Source of the DNA: Halarsenatibacter sp964462585
GTDB taxonomy: Bacteria > Bacillota > Halanaerobiia > Halanaerobiales > Halarsenatibacteraceae
Direction: 5' to 3'
NCBI GenBank assembly: GCA_964462585.1
Contig: CAYXAK010000001.1
Coordinates: 1 to 64,000, forward strand
Length of the DNA stretch: 64,000 nucleotides
Both the position numbers and the translations under genes were made by a program. The notes beneath the pieces are model-generated. The model was not told the DNA's origin. It saw only the letters and a list, made by a program, of their open reading frames with translations, and ran no database searches. This document shows, one piece after another, positions 54,495 through 63,994 of this stretch; the first letter of the stretch is position 1, and each line of letters starts with the position of its first letter.

Positions 54495-55140
54495 CCATAT
54501 CACCCTCTCTCTTTAAATTTGAATAGTAATCACAGTATTTTCGGAGAGAACACTTCTCACAGCGGGGATTTCTGGCCTTACAGGTTTCCCGGCCGTGATA
54601 TATCAGCCGCAGATGCATATCTCCCCACTCATCCTCGGGGATTTTATCTCTCAGCTGTCTCTCCACCTCGTCTCGATTATCACTATCAGCCAGGCCCAGA
54701 CGGTTTGAGACCCTGAAAACATGGGTATCGACAGGAAATGCCGGTCTGGAAAAAGCGGCGTACATGACAACACTTGCTGTCTTGCGGCCCACACCGGGAA
54801 GCTCCAGCAGCTTATCAAAATCTGCCGGCACTTTTCCGGAAAAATCTTCTATGATCCTGCGGCTGGCTTCGATTATAAATCTGCTCTTATTTCTGAACAG
54901 GCCGATCGAGCGGATCTCTTCTTCCAGTGTTTCCCTGTTCAGGCTGGCAAATTCCTCCGGTGAGGAATATCTGTCAAAAAGGTCAGATGTCACCTTGTTC
55001 ACCTGTGAATCGGTGGACTGAGCGGAGAGTATGGTTGCCACCAGCAGCTGAAAAGGTGTGTCAAATTTGAGAGCCGTGCTGGGCAGCGGGTATTTTTCCG
55101 CCAGGATTTCTCTTATCCTTTTTGTATTTTCCTGCTGCAA
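54484..55140 (-). CDS. nth: Endonuclease III
   Basis: This bifunctional DNA glycosylase/AP lyase removes oxidised pyrimidines. The 218-aa enzyme has STDSQVN, the helix-hairpin-helix LELPGVGRKTASVV with the catalytic Lys, PVDTHVFR with the catalytic Asp, and the [4Fe-4S] pattern Cx6Cx2Cx5C (CKARNPRCEKCSLRKYC). Followed by the PPC-domain gene in the same operon. Confidence 0.95.
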   Translation of the reverse strand: MQQENTKRIREILAEKYPLPSTALKFDTPFQLLVATILSAQSTDSQVNKVTSDLFDRYSSPEEFASLNRETLEEEIRSIGLFRNKSRFIIEASRRIIEDFSGKVPADFDKLLELPGVGRKTASVVMYAAFSRPAFPVDTHVFRVSNRLGLADSDNRDEVERQLRDKIPEDEWGDMHLRLIYHGRETCKARNPRCEKCSLRKYCDYYSNLKREGDMDEF

Positions 55141-55169
55141 TTTCTATCTCCTTTCCACTATTTAAGATG

Positions 55170-55198
55170 TTGTGCTGGATATCCATAGATGATAAGAT
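55170..55198 (+). promoter_or_regulatory. Candidate promoter for the HAD nucleotidase
   Basis: TTGTGC (55170–55175), 17 bases and TAAGAT (55193–55198) lie in the nth/HAD divergent gap. Confidence 0.4.
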
Positions 55199-55231
55199 TA
55201 TATTGAAATAAAAAAACAGGAGGAATAAAAT

Positions 55232-55807
55232 ATGGTCAAAAGGTTCGGCTTCGATATAGATGGCGTTCTGACAGCAGAAGGCCGGGGTGATGAAAATATC
55301 TGGACCAGATATCTGGCCAGATACCTCGATGATAGGGTTGAAATTAAAGAAAACAGCTATGACTTCTGCCGGGCCTATGATATCTCACGTTCCACGCTGG
55401 AGGATTTTTTGCAGAAATATTTAACTGATATCTATGCCTCAGTACCTCCAGCTCCCGCAGCAGATGCTGTTTTAAAGGAGCTCAAAGAAAACAACAGCAG
55501 GATAATTCTGATAACAGCCAGAGATTCCCGGCACAGAAAAACAACCGAAAACTGGCTGGAAAAACACGGCATAGAGTATGACCGACTTATACACGACAGT
55601 GATAAGGCCCGGCGGGCAGAACAGATGAATTTAGAGCTTTTTGTCGATGACAAAAAGGAGAATGTGATCAGTTTAAATGAAATCGGTGTGCCGGTGCTGT
55701 TATTTGACCGCCATCACAATCAGGATCTGGATGAAAGCCACTATCTGGCCCGTGTTGACAGCTGGTCCGAGATAAAGAATATAATCGAGGAGCGCTTTTA
55801 TCTGTAG
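55232..55807 (+). CDS. HAD-superfamily 5'-nucleotidase-like phosphatase
   Basis: This 191-aa protein has HAD motifs I (FDIDGVL), II (LITAR) and IV (LFVDDKKEN). Layout and length resemble the deoxypyrimidine 5'-nucleotidase family (NT5C type, PF06941). ATG behind ACAGGAGG. It is isolated on the plus strand among minus-strand genes, and its 3' end overlaps the convergent nucleoside kinase gene by 10 bases. A nucleotidase facing a nucleoside kinase is suggestive, but this could be coincidence. Confidence 0.78.
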   Translation: MVKRFGFDIDGVLTAEGRGDENIWTRYLARYLDDRVEIKENSYDFCRAYDISRSTLEDFLQKYLTDIYASVPPAPAADAVLKELKENNSRIILITARDSRHRKTTENWLEKHGIEYDRLIHDSDKARRAEQMNLELFVDDKKENVISLNEIGVPVLLFDRHHNQDLDESHYLARVDSWSEIKNIIEERFYL

Positions 55808-57444
55808 GCGCTCTTCCCTATAAATTCTCTCAGAATGGAAGTCTGGGGTACGGCCAGATCAGGCATGGGGGTCACATAGGAGAGAACTTCTCTTAACCTC
55901 CTGGCCTCATGGTAGATAGGGCTGGAGCGATCTACTCTCTTCAGCAGAGGCAGCAGGTACTTTTTTATGACTGCCAGTTCATATATAAGAGCGGAGTTGA
56001 ACATGACATCGGCATTTTCCTGGAAGGGAAAAATGTTCTCCTCCTCTCCGCTTCTAACCTGAGGCCACCAATCTATTGTGGTCTCAATATCATGCCCCCG
56101 GTATTTATAATCCCTGATTATCCTCCTCATAAGCCGGGTGTCCGAAGTGGGCATTCTGTTATGTTGATCAATGTTGAGCTGGGTCAGTGCGCTGACATAA
56201 ATCTTGAACTTCTGATTTTTGGGTATTACAGGTGTGAGATTCTCATTTAAACCGTGGATTCCCTCCACAAGCACCGGCTGATCCTCTTCTATCTGCAGCT
56301 TCTCTCCGCTCATCTCCCTCTCGCCGGTTTCAAAGTTGAATTCGGGCAGCTCTATCTCCTCTCCCTGGATCAATTTGAGAAGATGCTCGTTGAAGAGATC
56401 AAGATCGATGGCCTCCAGGGCCTCGAAATCCTTATTTCCTTCCTCATCCACCGGTGTCTCCTCCCGATCGACAAAATAGTCATCTGTGGAGATGGCCACG
56501 GGTTTGAGACCATCTGCCCTGAGATGTGTGGCCAGCCGGTGGGTGAAGGTGGTTTTGCCCGAAGATGTGGGACCGGCTATGAGTATGATCTTTCTGTTCT
56601 CAATTTCTTCATAGATTTGATCGGCAATTTTGGCAATTTTTCTCTCATGGAGAGCCTCGGAAATCCTCACCAGCTCCTGATGTTCATCATCTGCAATGAT
56701 CTGGTTGAGATCTGATACGTGTTCCACACCCAGGATTTCCCCCAGCCTTTCGTATTCCAGAAACATATTCGCCAGCTTGGGCTGATCGACAAATTCCGGA
56801 ACCCTCTCCGAATTCTGGGTGTGGGGAAAGAGCAGGACAAAACCAGGCATACAGTAATGCAGATTAAACTTTTCCAGGTAACCGGTGGAGGGAAGAAGTG
56901 GATAATAGAAATAATCATAGTAATCTTCCAGCCTGTAAGCCTTAAAATCATCACAGTCATCACATCTCTTCAGAAGTTCGATTTTATCCTCATGCCCTTC
57001 CTCCCGGTAAACCTCTATGAGCTCATTTTTGCTGAATCTTTCCTCGATCAGGGGAATGTTATCCTCCTTCAGATCGTTCATCTTTATCTTTATTCTCTTA
57101 AGGTCATGGCGTGTAAGGGGAGAATCCTTCAGCAGTTCACAGTATACACCGTTGCTGAGGGAATGCTCAATTTTAAGATCGGCATCAGGGTAGAGATCAT
57201 ATACAGCTTTGCATAAGAGCATAAAAAGACTGCGCCTGTATACTCTATTGCCCAGCTCCTCCCCCCTGTTTACGGTCTTTACACTGCAATTTGTATCGGG
57301 ACTGTAGTTCAGGCGGTGGATATCATTATCGATAATAGCCGCCACTATTCTGTTGCTGGAAAGAGAGCTGGCCTCAAACATCTCCGCCAGTGTTAATCCC
57401 CGCTGAAAACTATGATCTTCTCCGTCGATGGTAATCTCTAACAT
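55798..57444 (-). CDS. TGS-domain nucleoside (uridine-type) kinase
   Basis: This 548-aa protein has an N-terminal TGS/threonyl-tRNA-synthetase-like region (LEITIDGEDHSFQRGLTLAE, then DIHRLNY). A phosphoribulokinase/uridine-kinase domain starts at about 280, with P-loop AGPTSSGKTTFTHRL, STDDYFVDR and VEGIHGLNENL. The domain order is the one known from Clostridia and Thermotoga (TM0751). It probably phosphorylates uridine or another nucleoside. ATG 57444 is 8 bases after GAGGAGGAA, within the end of queG. Confidence 0.85.
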   Translation of the reverse strand: MLEITIDGEDHSFQRGLTLAEMFEASSLSSNRIVAAIIDNDIHRLNYSPDTNCSVKTVNRGEELGNRVYRRSLFMLLCKAVYDLYPDADLKIEHSLSNGVYCELLKDSPLTRHDLKRIKIKMNDLKEDNIPLIEERFSKNELIEVYREEGHEDKIELLKRCDDCDDFKAYRLEDYYDYFYYPLLPSTGYLEKFNLHYCMPGFVLLFPHTQNSERVPEFVDQPKLANMFLEYERLGEILGVEHVSDLNQIIADDEHQELVRISEALHERKIAKIADQIYEEIENRKIILIAGPTSSGKTTFTHRLATHLRADGLKPVAISTDDYFVDREETPVDEEGNKDFEALEAIDLDLFNEHLLKLIQGEEIELPEFNFETGEREMSGEKLQIEEDQPVLVEGIHGLNENLTPVIPKNQKFKIYVSALTQLNIDQHNRMPTSDTRLMRRIIRDYKYRGHDIETTIDWWPQVRSGEEENIFPFQENADVMFNSALIYELAVIKKYLLPLLKRVDRSSPIYHEARRLREVLSYVTPMPDLAVPQTSILREFIGKSAYR

Positions 57445-58552
57445 TGCTGAATTCCTCCTCACCTCTGCAGTGCTCTTTCAGTTCAGTTTTGTTCAGGTTA
57501 TCCTCTTCAGATTCGAGCTGTGAACGCAGGAAATTAACTGCCCTCTCCTTATCTCTGCTCCAGTACCATCTGTAAAGACAGTAATAGGCGTGATATCTGA
57601 GCACAGATGATCTGGATCGGGTAATCTCCTTTACCAGGTTTTCATGTGTGGGCTTTTTATTATTGCCCAGCACGATGAGCATATTTCGGACCAATATACG
57701 CGCTCCCCTCCAGCTGAAGGCATATCTTGCAAAGGAATGCGGCAGCTTGTTTCTGTCAAATCTGAGTATCTCCTCCACCGAGAGATTATCGACTTCCGTC
57801 CAGTCTGAGATATGATCGGACTGAAAACTATCATCTTTTTGGTTATAGGGACACACATCCTGGCAGATATCACATCCCCAGAAATTATTCCCCATCCCGG
57901 CCAGAACCGGCCAGGGCATTCGCCCTGTCTCCTGGGTGAGGGCGCTGATACAGCTATCTCTATCCAGAGCCGGCCCATCTTTTAGGGCAGAGGTGGGACA
58001 GCTCTGCTGGCAGAGTCTACAGTCAGCACAGAAGTATTCAGTTCCCTTCTCTGCCGCTGTAACAGGCCTGTGAGAGCTTATATCGAGCGGGGTGGCCACA
58101 ACCCCCAGAAAGGCAAAGGAGCCGTATCTGGGCGATATGAGCAGCGTGTTCCGCCCCTGAAAGCCTATCCCAGCCTTGACGGCAATCTGCTTTTCCGGCA
58201 GAGGATGGCTGTCAATACCGCACCAGCTGTGATTGGCCCCGCTTCTGCGCGAGAGTTCAGCAACAATATTTTCCAGTTTTCTTCCCAGAACATCATGATA
58301 ATCCTGCAGTCGGGCGAATTTTGCTATATCTATCTCGATGCTGTCGTCCTTTATATCATCGAACCGTACCGATTCTGTCCGGGGATAGGGATGAAGAAAA
58401 ACCAGAATGTTCAGCGTATCCGGGGGCAGAATATCCATCTTTTCCATACCGGCCTCTTCCAGCCGGGAAACAGAAACAGACCCGGCAGATCTGAAACCAT
58501 GCTGCCGGGCCAGTTCCTCAATCTCTTCGATATGCATTTTATTCTGCTGCAA
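57410..58552 (-). CDS. queG: Epoxyqueuosine reductase QueG
   Basis: QueG uses cobalamin and two [4Fe-4S] clusters to make queuosine in tRNA in the last step. The 380-aa protein has DSHPLPEKQIAVKAGIGFQG with the active-site Asp, then CADCRLCQQSCP and CDICQDVCPYN for the clusters, and a C-terminal HEAT-like helical region. TTG 58552 lies 7 bases after GAGGAGG; ATG 58537 is too far away. No other queuosine genes are in the window. Confidence 0.92.
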   Translation of the reverse strand: MQQNKMHIEEIEELARQHGFRSAGSVSVSRLEEAGMEKMDILPPDTLNILVFLHPYPRTESVRFDDIKDDSIEIDIAKFARLQDYHDVLGRKLENIVAELSRRSGANHSWCGIDSHPLPEKQIAVKAGIGFQGRNTLLISPRYGSFAFLGVVATPLDISSHRPVTAAEKGTEYFCADCRLCQQSCPTSALKDGPALDRDSCISALTQETGRMPWPVLAGMGNNFWGCDICQDVCPYNQKDDSFQSDHISDWTEVDNLSVEEILRFDRNKLPHSFARYAFSWRGARILVRNMLIVLGNNKKPTHENLVKEITRSRSSVLRYHAYYCLYRWYWSRDKERAVNFLRSQLESEEDNLNKTELKEHCRGEEEFSNVRDYHRRRRS

Positions 58553-58578
58553 AAAGCCGCCTCCTCACAATCTATCCC

Positions 58579-61461
58579 TTAATTTTCTGCTTCCAGCCGT
58601 TCCAGCAGATTTTCCAGTCTCTGCATGCTCTGACCGTACTCGGCCCAGTCACCCTGCTGCATGGCCTGCTGGGCTTGACGATAGGCACGGGAGATATCGG
58701 CTATGATATCCTCTGCTTCTTCCGGCAGAGCTTCAATATCGATCTCCTCTTCCACTTCCGGCTCCACTGCAGGCGGGTCAAGAGGTTCTTCGGGATCCTC
58801 TTCCGGCAGTTCAGCCTCCAGATCCGGCTCGGGCATATCTATATCATCTTCCATTCCTTCCAGCTCTTCTGCTTCAACATCCTCTATATCATGTGTGGGG
58901 TCTCTTTCTCCAAAGACAACTTCCAGGCCTCTTTCCAGATTATCCTCCATGGCTATTCTATCGCCATAGGCAACTATGACCTGGCGCAGTTCGGGCAGAG
59001 CTCCCCTTTCCGCCTGCAGATAAACCGGTTCGATATATACGATCGAATTTTCCACGGGCAGCACCAGCAGATTACCCCTTATAACCTGTGAACCGACCTG
59101 ATCCCACAGGCTCAGCATCTGGGATATATAACCGTGCTGATCTATCCGGGATTCGATCTGTGAGGGTCCGTAGACCAGCTCACCCCGGGGGAAGCTGTAG
59201 AGTTTGAGTTCACCGTAATTATCACCGTCAGATCTGGCACCGAGCCAGGCCACCATGTTGTTTCTCTGAGCGGGTGTAAAGGGCATCATCAGCGTAAACT
59301 CAACCTCATCCTCTCCGGGCAGAACGGTGGAGATATAATAGGGTTCAACCGGTATCTCCTGGCCGGCATAATTTTCCCGGGGGATCTCCCAGACATCCTC
59401 GCGGTTGTAGAAAATATTGGGATCTGTCATATGATATATTCTGTAAATATCGGTCTGAATGGAGAATAGATCCCGGGGATAGCGGATATGAGGCCTCAGG
59501 CCCTCCGGCATCTCCTCCAGTGAATGGAACATGTCGGGGAATATACTGGCATAGGTGTTAACTATGGGATCATCCTCTTCAGCTATATAGAAATTCATAT
59601 CTCCCTCATAGGCATCTACGACGACTTTGACCGAATTTCTCACATAGTTCATATTCTGGTTGTAGGGTTCAGAATAGGGATAGCGGTTTGATAGCGTGTA
59701 GGCATCCTGTATCCAGTGAATTCTGCCATCTGCCAGCACCGGATAGGGATCATCGTCATACTGCAGGAAGGGAGCGACCTTATTCACCCTTTCCTGTATA
59801 TTCCTGTCGAACATAATTCTCGACTCATCTCTGATGGTATCGGCCAGCATAATCTGAATATCCTGATACCTCAAAGAAAATAATGCCCTGCGGAAAAGTC
59901 CTCTCATCTCCACACCGCCGCTGCCTTCATACTGAGTATAGACATTCTCTCCGTTGACGGGATAGTGAAATTCACCCTCTTCATTGTTGGTTATTACATA
60001 TTCGTTGGTGTTTTCGCCGTAGTAGATCGACTGCTCTTTTATCTCCAGATCTGTATCGGTTCTGGGCGGTATATCCTGAATGAGAAACCGGGGCAGCCCT
60101 TCTTCGGTCGCCTCGCTGACTCCTGTCATAACCGTGCCATAACCGTGAGTATATTGAAGGTGGCGGTTGACCCATGTCTGAGCATGTGAGGGTAGATTGT
60201 CCTTATCCAGCTCACGCAGGGAAAGCATTACCTGGCGGTATTCACCATTTATCTGATAGCGATCGACATCGACATCTCTAAAGGAATAATACTGTCTCAG
60301 TTCCTGCAGCTGGCTGAATGTGGTCTGCAGCGGCCTCTCATCCCATAATCTCACATTTTCAAATATTCCCGGATTGTTATCGATATTCTCCCGGGAGAGA
60401 TTGTAATCGAGCTGAAAGCTCTCCTCCTCCACCTCGTCGAGGTCGTAGGCGGCCAGCGTCATCTCAATATTGTTCTCAATATAGGGCCTTTCCCGGGCGA
60501 GTTCATTGGGTTCCACCCTGAATCTCTGCACAAACTGAGGATAAGCCGCACCGAAAAATACTGCGGCCACAAGCCAGACACCTATCACACCGAGTATCAG
60601 CTTGTATTTCTTTCTGTAGAGAGAGAATAGTACAAGTCCTGTCAGTATCACGACCAGCACCAGCAGAATCCTAAGGCCCGGCAGTGTGGCATGAATATCC
60701 GTAAAGCTGGCCCCGAAGGCCACACCCCTATCGGAATAGAGAAGTTGATACATCGAAAGCCGGTAGTCTACAATCTTGGTTACGAGATATAGGGCCAGAA
60801 GTATTGTCAGGTGTTTCTTGGCTCTGGCCGATAGATTGAAGTCCATCTTCTCTCCGGGATTTGAGCCCACACCGCTGAGAAAACCGGAGGTGAACAGATA
60901 GATAAAGCCGACCAGTATTGCGGTCAGCACAACTAAAAGCACGGCAATCTCCCGTGCGAATTCCCAGACGGGAAGGCTGAATAGATAAAATGATATATCA
61001 TTGCCAAAGATAGGATCTGTGATTCCTGCGGGCTGCTGGTTGAGAAATTTCAGCACAGGTTCCCAGATGCCTGAACCAATAGTGCTGAATATCAGTGCCA
61101 TAAACAGGCTGAAGCCGAGATATAGTATTTTTATCCGCCCGGCTGTAAGCCAGTCCAGAACCGGCATCTGTCTGTCCTGGAATATCGAGCTGACCTGATC
61201 ATCATCGTAAACATTGATAGAGAGCATGACCTCTTTTTTGGTGTAGCGCAGGTTGAAATAGAAAAATAAAAAGGCTATGACCCCAATTAAGACCCTAAGT
61301 CCAATTTCCGTCAGAATTCTGGTCAGATATGCGTCCAGAAAACCCACTTCGCTGAACCAGAGAATATCTGTAAAAAACCTGCTGCCGCTCACCAGAATGA
61401 CAATTCCCAGGATAATAACTCCCAGAAGGGTGAGCAGGATAGACTTCATTTTGCCGTCCAT
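58579..61461 (-). CDS. UPF0182 family membrane protein
   Basis: This 960-aa protein has about seven membrane helices in the first 320 residues, with a large extracytoplasmic domain after them, as in the UPF0182/COG1615 family (for example VNRHLQYTHGYG, YPVLADGRIHWIQDAYT, GNLLVLPVENSIVYIEPVYL). The last 100 or so residues are Glu/Asp/Pro-rich and then a helical tail. Function is unknown. ATG behind AGGAGGTAA. Confidence 0.92.
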   Translation of the reverse strand: MDGKMKSILLTLLGVIILGIVILVSGSRFFTDILWFSEVGFLDAYLTRILTEIGLRVLIGVIAFLFFYFNLRYTKKEVMLSINVYDDDQVSSIFQDRQMPVLDWLTAGRIKILYLGFSLFMALIFSTIGSGIWEPVLKFLNQQPAGITDPIFGNDISFYLFSLPVWEFAREIAVLLVVLTAILVGFIYLFTSGFLSGVGSNPGEKMDFNLSARAKKHLTILLALYLVTKIVDYRLSMYQLLYSDRGVAFGASFTDIHATLPGLRILLVLVVILTGLVLFSLYRKKYKLILGVIGVWLVAAVFFGAAYPQFVQRFRVEPNELARERPYIENNIEMTLAAYDLDEVEEESFQLDYNLSRENIDNNPGIFENVRLWDERPLQTTFSQLQELRQYYSFRDVDVDRYQINGEYRQVMLSLRELDKDNLPSHAQTWVNRHLQYTHGYGTVMTGVSEATEEGLPRFLIQDIPPRTDTDLEIKEQSIYYGENTNEYVITNNEEGEFHYPVNGENVYTQYEGSGGVEMRGLFRRALFSLRYQDIQIMLADTIRDESRIMFDRNIQERVNKVAPFLQYDDDPYPVLADGRIHWIQDAYTLSNRYPYSEPYNQNMNYVRNSVKVVVDAYEGDMNFYIAEEDDPIVNTYASIFPDMFHSLEEMPEGLRPHIRYPRDLFSIQTDIYRIYHMTDPNIFYNREDVWEIPRENYAGQEIPVEPYYISTVLPGEDEVEFTLMMPFTPAQRNNMVAWLGARSDGDNYGELKLYSFPRGELVYGPSQIESRIDQHGYISQMLSLWDQVGSQVIRGNLLVLPVENSIVYIEPVYLQAERGALPELRQVIVAYGDRIAMEDNLERGLEVVFGERDPTHDIEDVEAEELEGMEDDIDMPEPDLEAELPEEDPEEPLDPPAVEPEVEEEIDIEALPEEAEDIIADISRAYRQAQQAMQQGDWAEYGQSMQRLENLLERLEAEN

Positions 61462-61486
61462 TTTATTACCTCCTGCTGCCTCATTT

Positions 61487-62224
61487 CTAAATCAGATTTA
61501 AGCTGCGATAGCTGTAAAAACCATCCCCGGAAAATACCAGCTTATCTTTGAAGGGGATGCCGAGAATCTTCCCGGCCTTTATCAGCCTTTTCACTGCTAT
61601 AACCTGCTGCTGGTTGGGCTTTTCCTCAAAGTTTGTCTGGAGGTTATCGACAAGATATACCATCGTCTTGCAGTCAAACTTAAGGGCCTGGCCGAAGATA
61701 TTGCGGGGTTCAAAATCAATCTTCCGACCTGTGCCAGCTCCCATCATTTCCCAGCCCTTGAGGTATCTATCCTCATTCAGTGTCACTATCATCGCCCTCT
61801 TCTGTCTATTTCCGGCAATTTTTTCGAAGAGCTCTATTATATCCTCATTGCGGTTGAAGGGTCGATGAAGAATATCTGATTTGAGATCATCATCCTCACT
61901 GCATCTGGCCAGAAAATTCTCCATGGAATTAATATCCCGCATCTTCCTGTGAAAATTAATAACCTGATTGAGATCTATTCGCCCCGGAGGTAAGAAATCT
62001 TTCATCTGAAAAGAAGTATTTGAGCTCTCTTCACCCATATTGAGGATTTCATGGTCGATATTCAATATCTGATACCTGATCTTCCCGCAGCTTTCACAGT
62101 TAAAGGCCACAAAACCCTTGCCGGTGAGCCTGCCGATATTATGGGTAAATTCTCCCACACCCAGGATTCTGTCCTGAGGTATTTCATCTCCGCACTGCCA
62201 GCAGTGGACTGCAGGCTTCTTCAT
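61487..62224 (-). CDS. Zinc-ribbon protein with a RadC-like domain lacking the JAMM motif
   Basis: This 245-aa protein has an N-terminal zinc ribbon (CWQCGDE then CESCGKIRY). The C-terminal 120 residues align by pattern with RadC/JAB domains: RAMIVTLNEDRYLKGWEMMGAG, NIFGQALKF, VKRLIKAGKILGIPFKDKLV and FSGDGFYSYRSL (compare SREDIEVTKRLVEAGKLIGI of RadC). Where RadC has HNHPSG with zinc-binding histidines, this reads VDNLQTNFEEKP, so the metallo-site is lost and it is not expected to be a JAMM hydrolase. Function is unknown. ATG behind GAGGAGC. Confidence 0.6.
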   Translation of the reverse strand: MKKPAVHCWQCGDEIPQDRILGVGEFTHNIGRLTGKGFVAFNCESCGKIRYQILNIDHEILNMGEESSNTSFQMKDFLPPGRIDLNQVINFHRKMRDINSMENFLARCSEDDDLKSDILHRPFNRNEDIIELFEKIAGNRQKRAMIVTLNEDRYLKGWEMMGAGTGRKIDFEPRNIFGQALKFDCKTMVYLVDNLQTNFEEKPNQQQVIAVKRLIKAGKILGIPFKDKLVFSGDGFYSYRSLNLI

Positions 62225-62252
62225 AATTATCAGCTCCTCACCTTCATGAAGA

Positions 62253-63554
62253 TTAAGAGTTCATCCTCTCAGCCCGCCGGGTGACCTCCTCGTAAATTTC
62301 TCTCTCATCGAGGGTCTGAATCTCTCCTTTGCTAACTATCTCCCTCCCCCCGACGAACAGGTATTCCACCCGGGGAGAATTTACGGCATAGAACAGGTTG
62401 GAGAGGCTGTTATATTCCGGATAAAATTCAGGACTGGATGTTTTATCTATGAGAATGAGATCGGCACAGTAACCGGGTTCGATCCTGCCAACTTTTTCAA
62501 GTCCCAGAGCCTCTGCTCCATTCTCTGTTATCATGGCCATCAAATCTGAAATATCAAGCAGTGTGGGATCATCATTTGTCACCTTATGCAGATAAGAAGC
62601 CCATCTTGCTTCAGTGATGAGATCGAGATTATTATTGCTGGCTGCGCTATCTGTGCCCAGACTGATATTAATTTCATATCCTTTCATATCCTTTACGGGG
62701 GCTACACCGCTGGCCAGTTTTGTATTGCTGCTCGGGTTATGAGAAACGGAGACTTCTCTATCTGCTAGTATTTCGATATCCCCATCGTCCAGATGCACAC
62801 AGTGAACTGCTATCACCGGTCTGGTGAAAAGCCCCAGATCATCCAGGTATTTTACAGGGCTTAGATCACGGCTGTCGACAAAGTTCTCAACCTCAGCAGC
62901 TGTTTCTGCAATATGGGTATGAATTCTAACATCATATTTTTCGGAAAGATCTACAATCTTCTTCAGATAATCGCCACTGCAGGTATAGGGAGCATGTGGG
63001 GCTATATTGCAGGTTATTCTTCCCCCGGCAGTATTGTGATAGGAGTCGATAAACTCTTCCGTATGCTCCAGCCCCTCTTCTCCATCTTTCTCTTCGATGA
63101 GACCATAGCCGAGCTGGGCCCTGATCCCGGAGTTTTTAACCGCCTCTGCAATTCTCTCCACGGCAAAATACATGTCATTAAAGGTGGTGATACCGTTTTT
63201 GAGCATCTCCACGATTGCCAGACGGCTTCCCCAGAGAATATCCTCATCGCTCATTCTGCCCTCTGCCGGCCAGATTTTTTCCTCCAGCCAGGTCATGAGA
63301 TCCATGTCATCGGCAAAACCCCTCAGCATACTCATCCCGGTGTGGGTATGGGTGTTGATAAATCCGGGCAGGGCCATCATTCCCCGGCCGGATATTCTCC
63401 TGATATCATCTTCTTCAACCAGCTCTTCATACCTCTCATCTTCCATACTGCCCAGGTCAGAAACTTCTCCTCCTTCTATGAGAATAAAACCGGATTCGAT
63501 CTTCTCTTCACCTGCAGCAGGATAGATTTCGGAGATGTTTTTTATTAAAATAAT
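62253..63554 (-). CDS. mtaD: 5-methylthioadenosine/S-adenosylhomocysteine deaminase with a non-ATG start
   Basis: This amidohydrolase has FINTHTHTGMSMLRG (HxH metal site), ITCNIAPHAPYTCSG, HTHIAET, AVHCVHLDD, SHNPSSNTKLASG and LGTDSAASNNNLDL, all typical of MTA/SAH deaminases. The first ATG (63446) would drop the N-terminal beta-sandwich. Reading upstream in frame gives ILIKNISEIYPAAGEEK and FILIEGGEVSDLG, clearly family sequence, back to a TGA at 63575–63573. In that stretch no ATG, GTG, TTG or CTG exists before this sequence; three ATT codons (63557, 63554, 63551) follow GGGGGG. ATT 63554 (8 bases) is my choice, giving 433 aa. Confidence 0.85.
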   Translation of the reverse strand: MILIKNISEIYPAAGEEKIESGFILIEGGEVSDLGSMEDERYEELVEEDDIRRISGRGMMALPGFINTHTHTGMSMLRGFADDMDLMTWLEEKIWPAEGRMSDEDILWGSRLAIVEMLKNGITTFNDMYFAVERIAEAVKNSGIRAQLGYGLIEEKDGEEGLEHTEEFIDSYHNTAGGRITCNIAPHAPYTCSGDYLKKIVDLSEKYDVRIHTHIAETAAEVENFVDSRDLSPVKYLDDLGLFTRPVIAVHCVHLDDGDIEILADREVSVSHNPSSNTKLASGVAPVKDMKGYEINISLGTDSAASNNNLDLITEARWASYLHKVTNDDPTLLDISDLMAMITENGAEALGLEKVGRIEPGYCADLILIDKTSSPEFYPEYNSLSNLFYAVNSPRVEYLFVGGREIVSKGEIQTLDEREIYEEVTRRAERMNS

Positions 63555-63596
63555 AATATATTCCCCCCGCTGTCAGTGGAATTTATCGATTTAACT

Positions 63597-63920
63597 TTAT
63601 TCCAGACTGGATTCTTCTATTTCATCTTCAGCAAAAACCCTGCCACCTTCAGCTTTTCTATCGATTATATCATATTTTCCATCGAAGAACACCTCGATAT
63701 CCACTTTGTTATAGCAGTTATTGCAGACGACTATCTTCTTCAAGCGATAATCGCCGGGCAGCTCGTCCTCATATATTCTGTGCAGATCATAGCTTTTTAT
63801 TGCCCTCACTTCCATCACGTTTCCACAGCTATCATCCCTGACATGAAGGAGGATATGGTCATCATTATCACCTTTATTCCCTGTCAATTTTTGCAGAATT
63901 TTCCTGAAAAATTTAAACAT
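63597..63920 (-). CDS. Small acidic protein of unknown function
   Basis: This 107-aa protein has a basic, amphipathic N-terminus (MFKFFRKILQKLTG) and a beta-rich remainder with one Cys-x2-Cys pair (VVCNNCYNKVDIEVFFDG). It ends in a Glu-rich tail. The single Cys pair could be half of a zinc site in a dimer. I do not recognise the family. ATG 63920 is about 5 bases after AAGGGTGG. The next gene downstream (the deaminase) starts about 40 bases later on the same strand. Confidence 0.6.
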   Translation of the reverse strand: MFKFFRKILQKLTGNKGDNDDHILLHVRDDSCGNVMEVRAIKSYDLHRIYEDELPGDYRLKKIVVCNNCYNKVDIEVFFDGKYDIIDRKAEGGRVFAEDEIEESSLE

Positions 63921-63988
63921 AGATCCACCCTTTCTGTATCGGCACCGGTGATGATAAAAGATAACCTCATCCATCCTCGTATAGGACA

Positions 63989-63994
63989 ATTATA
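63989..63994 (-). promoter_or_regulatory. Possible -10 box at the window edge
   Basis: On the minus strand TATAAT lies about 70 bases before the small acidic gene. Any -35 falls beyond the window end. Confidence 0.3.
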
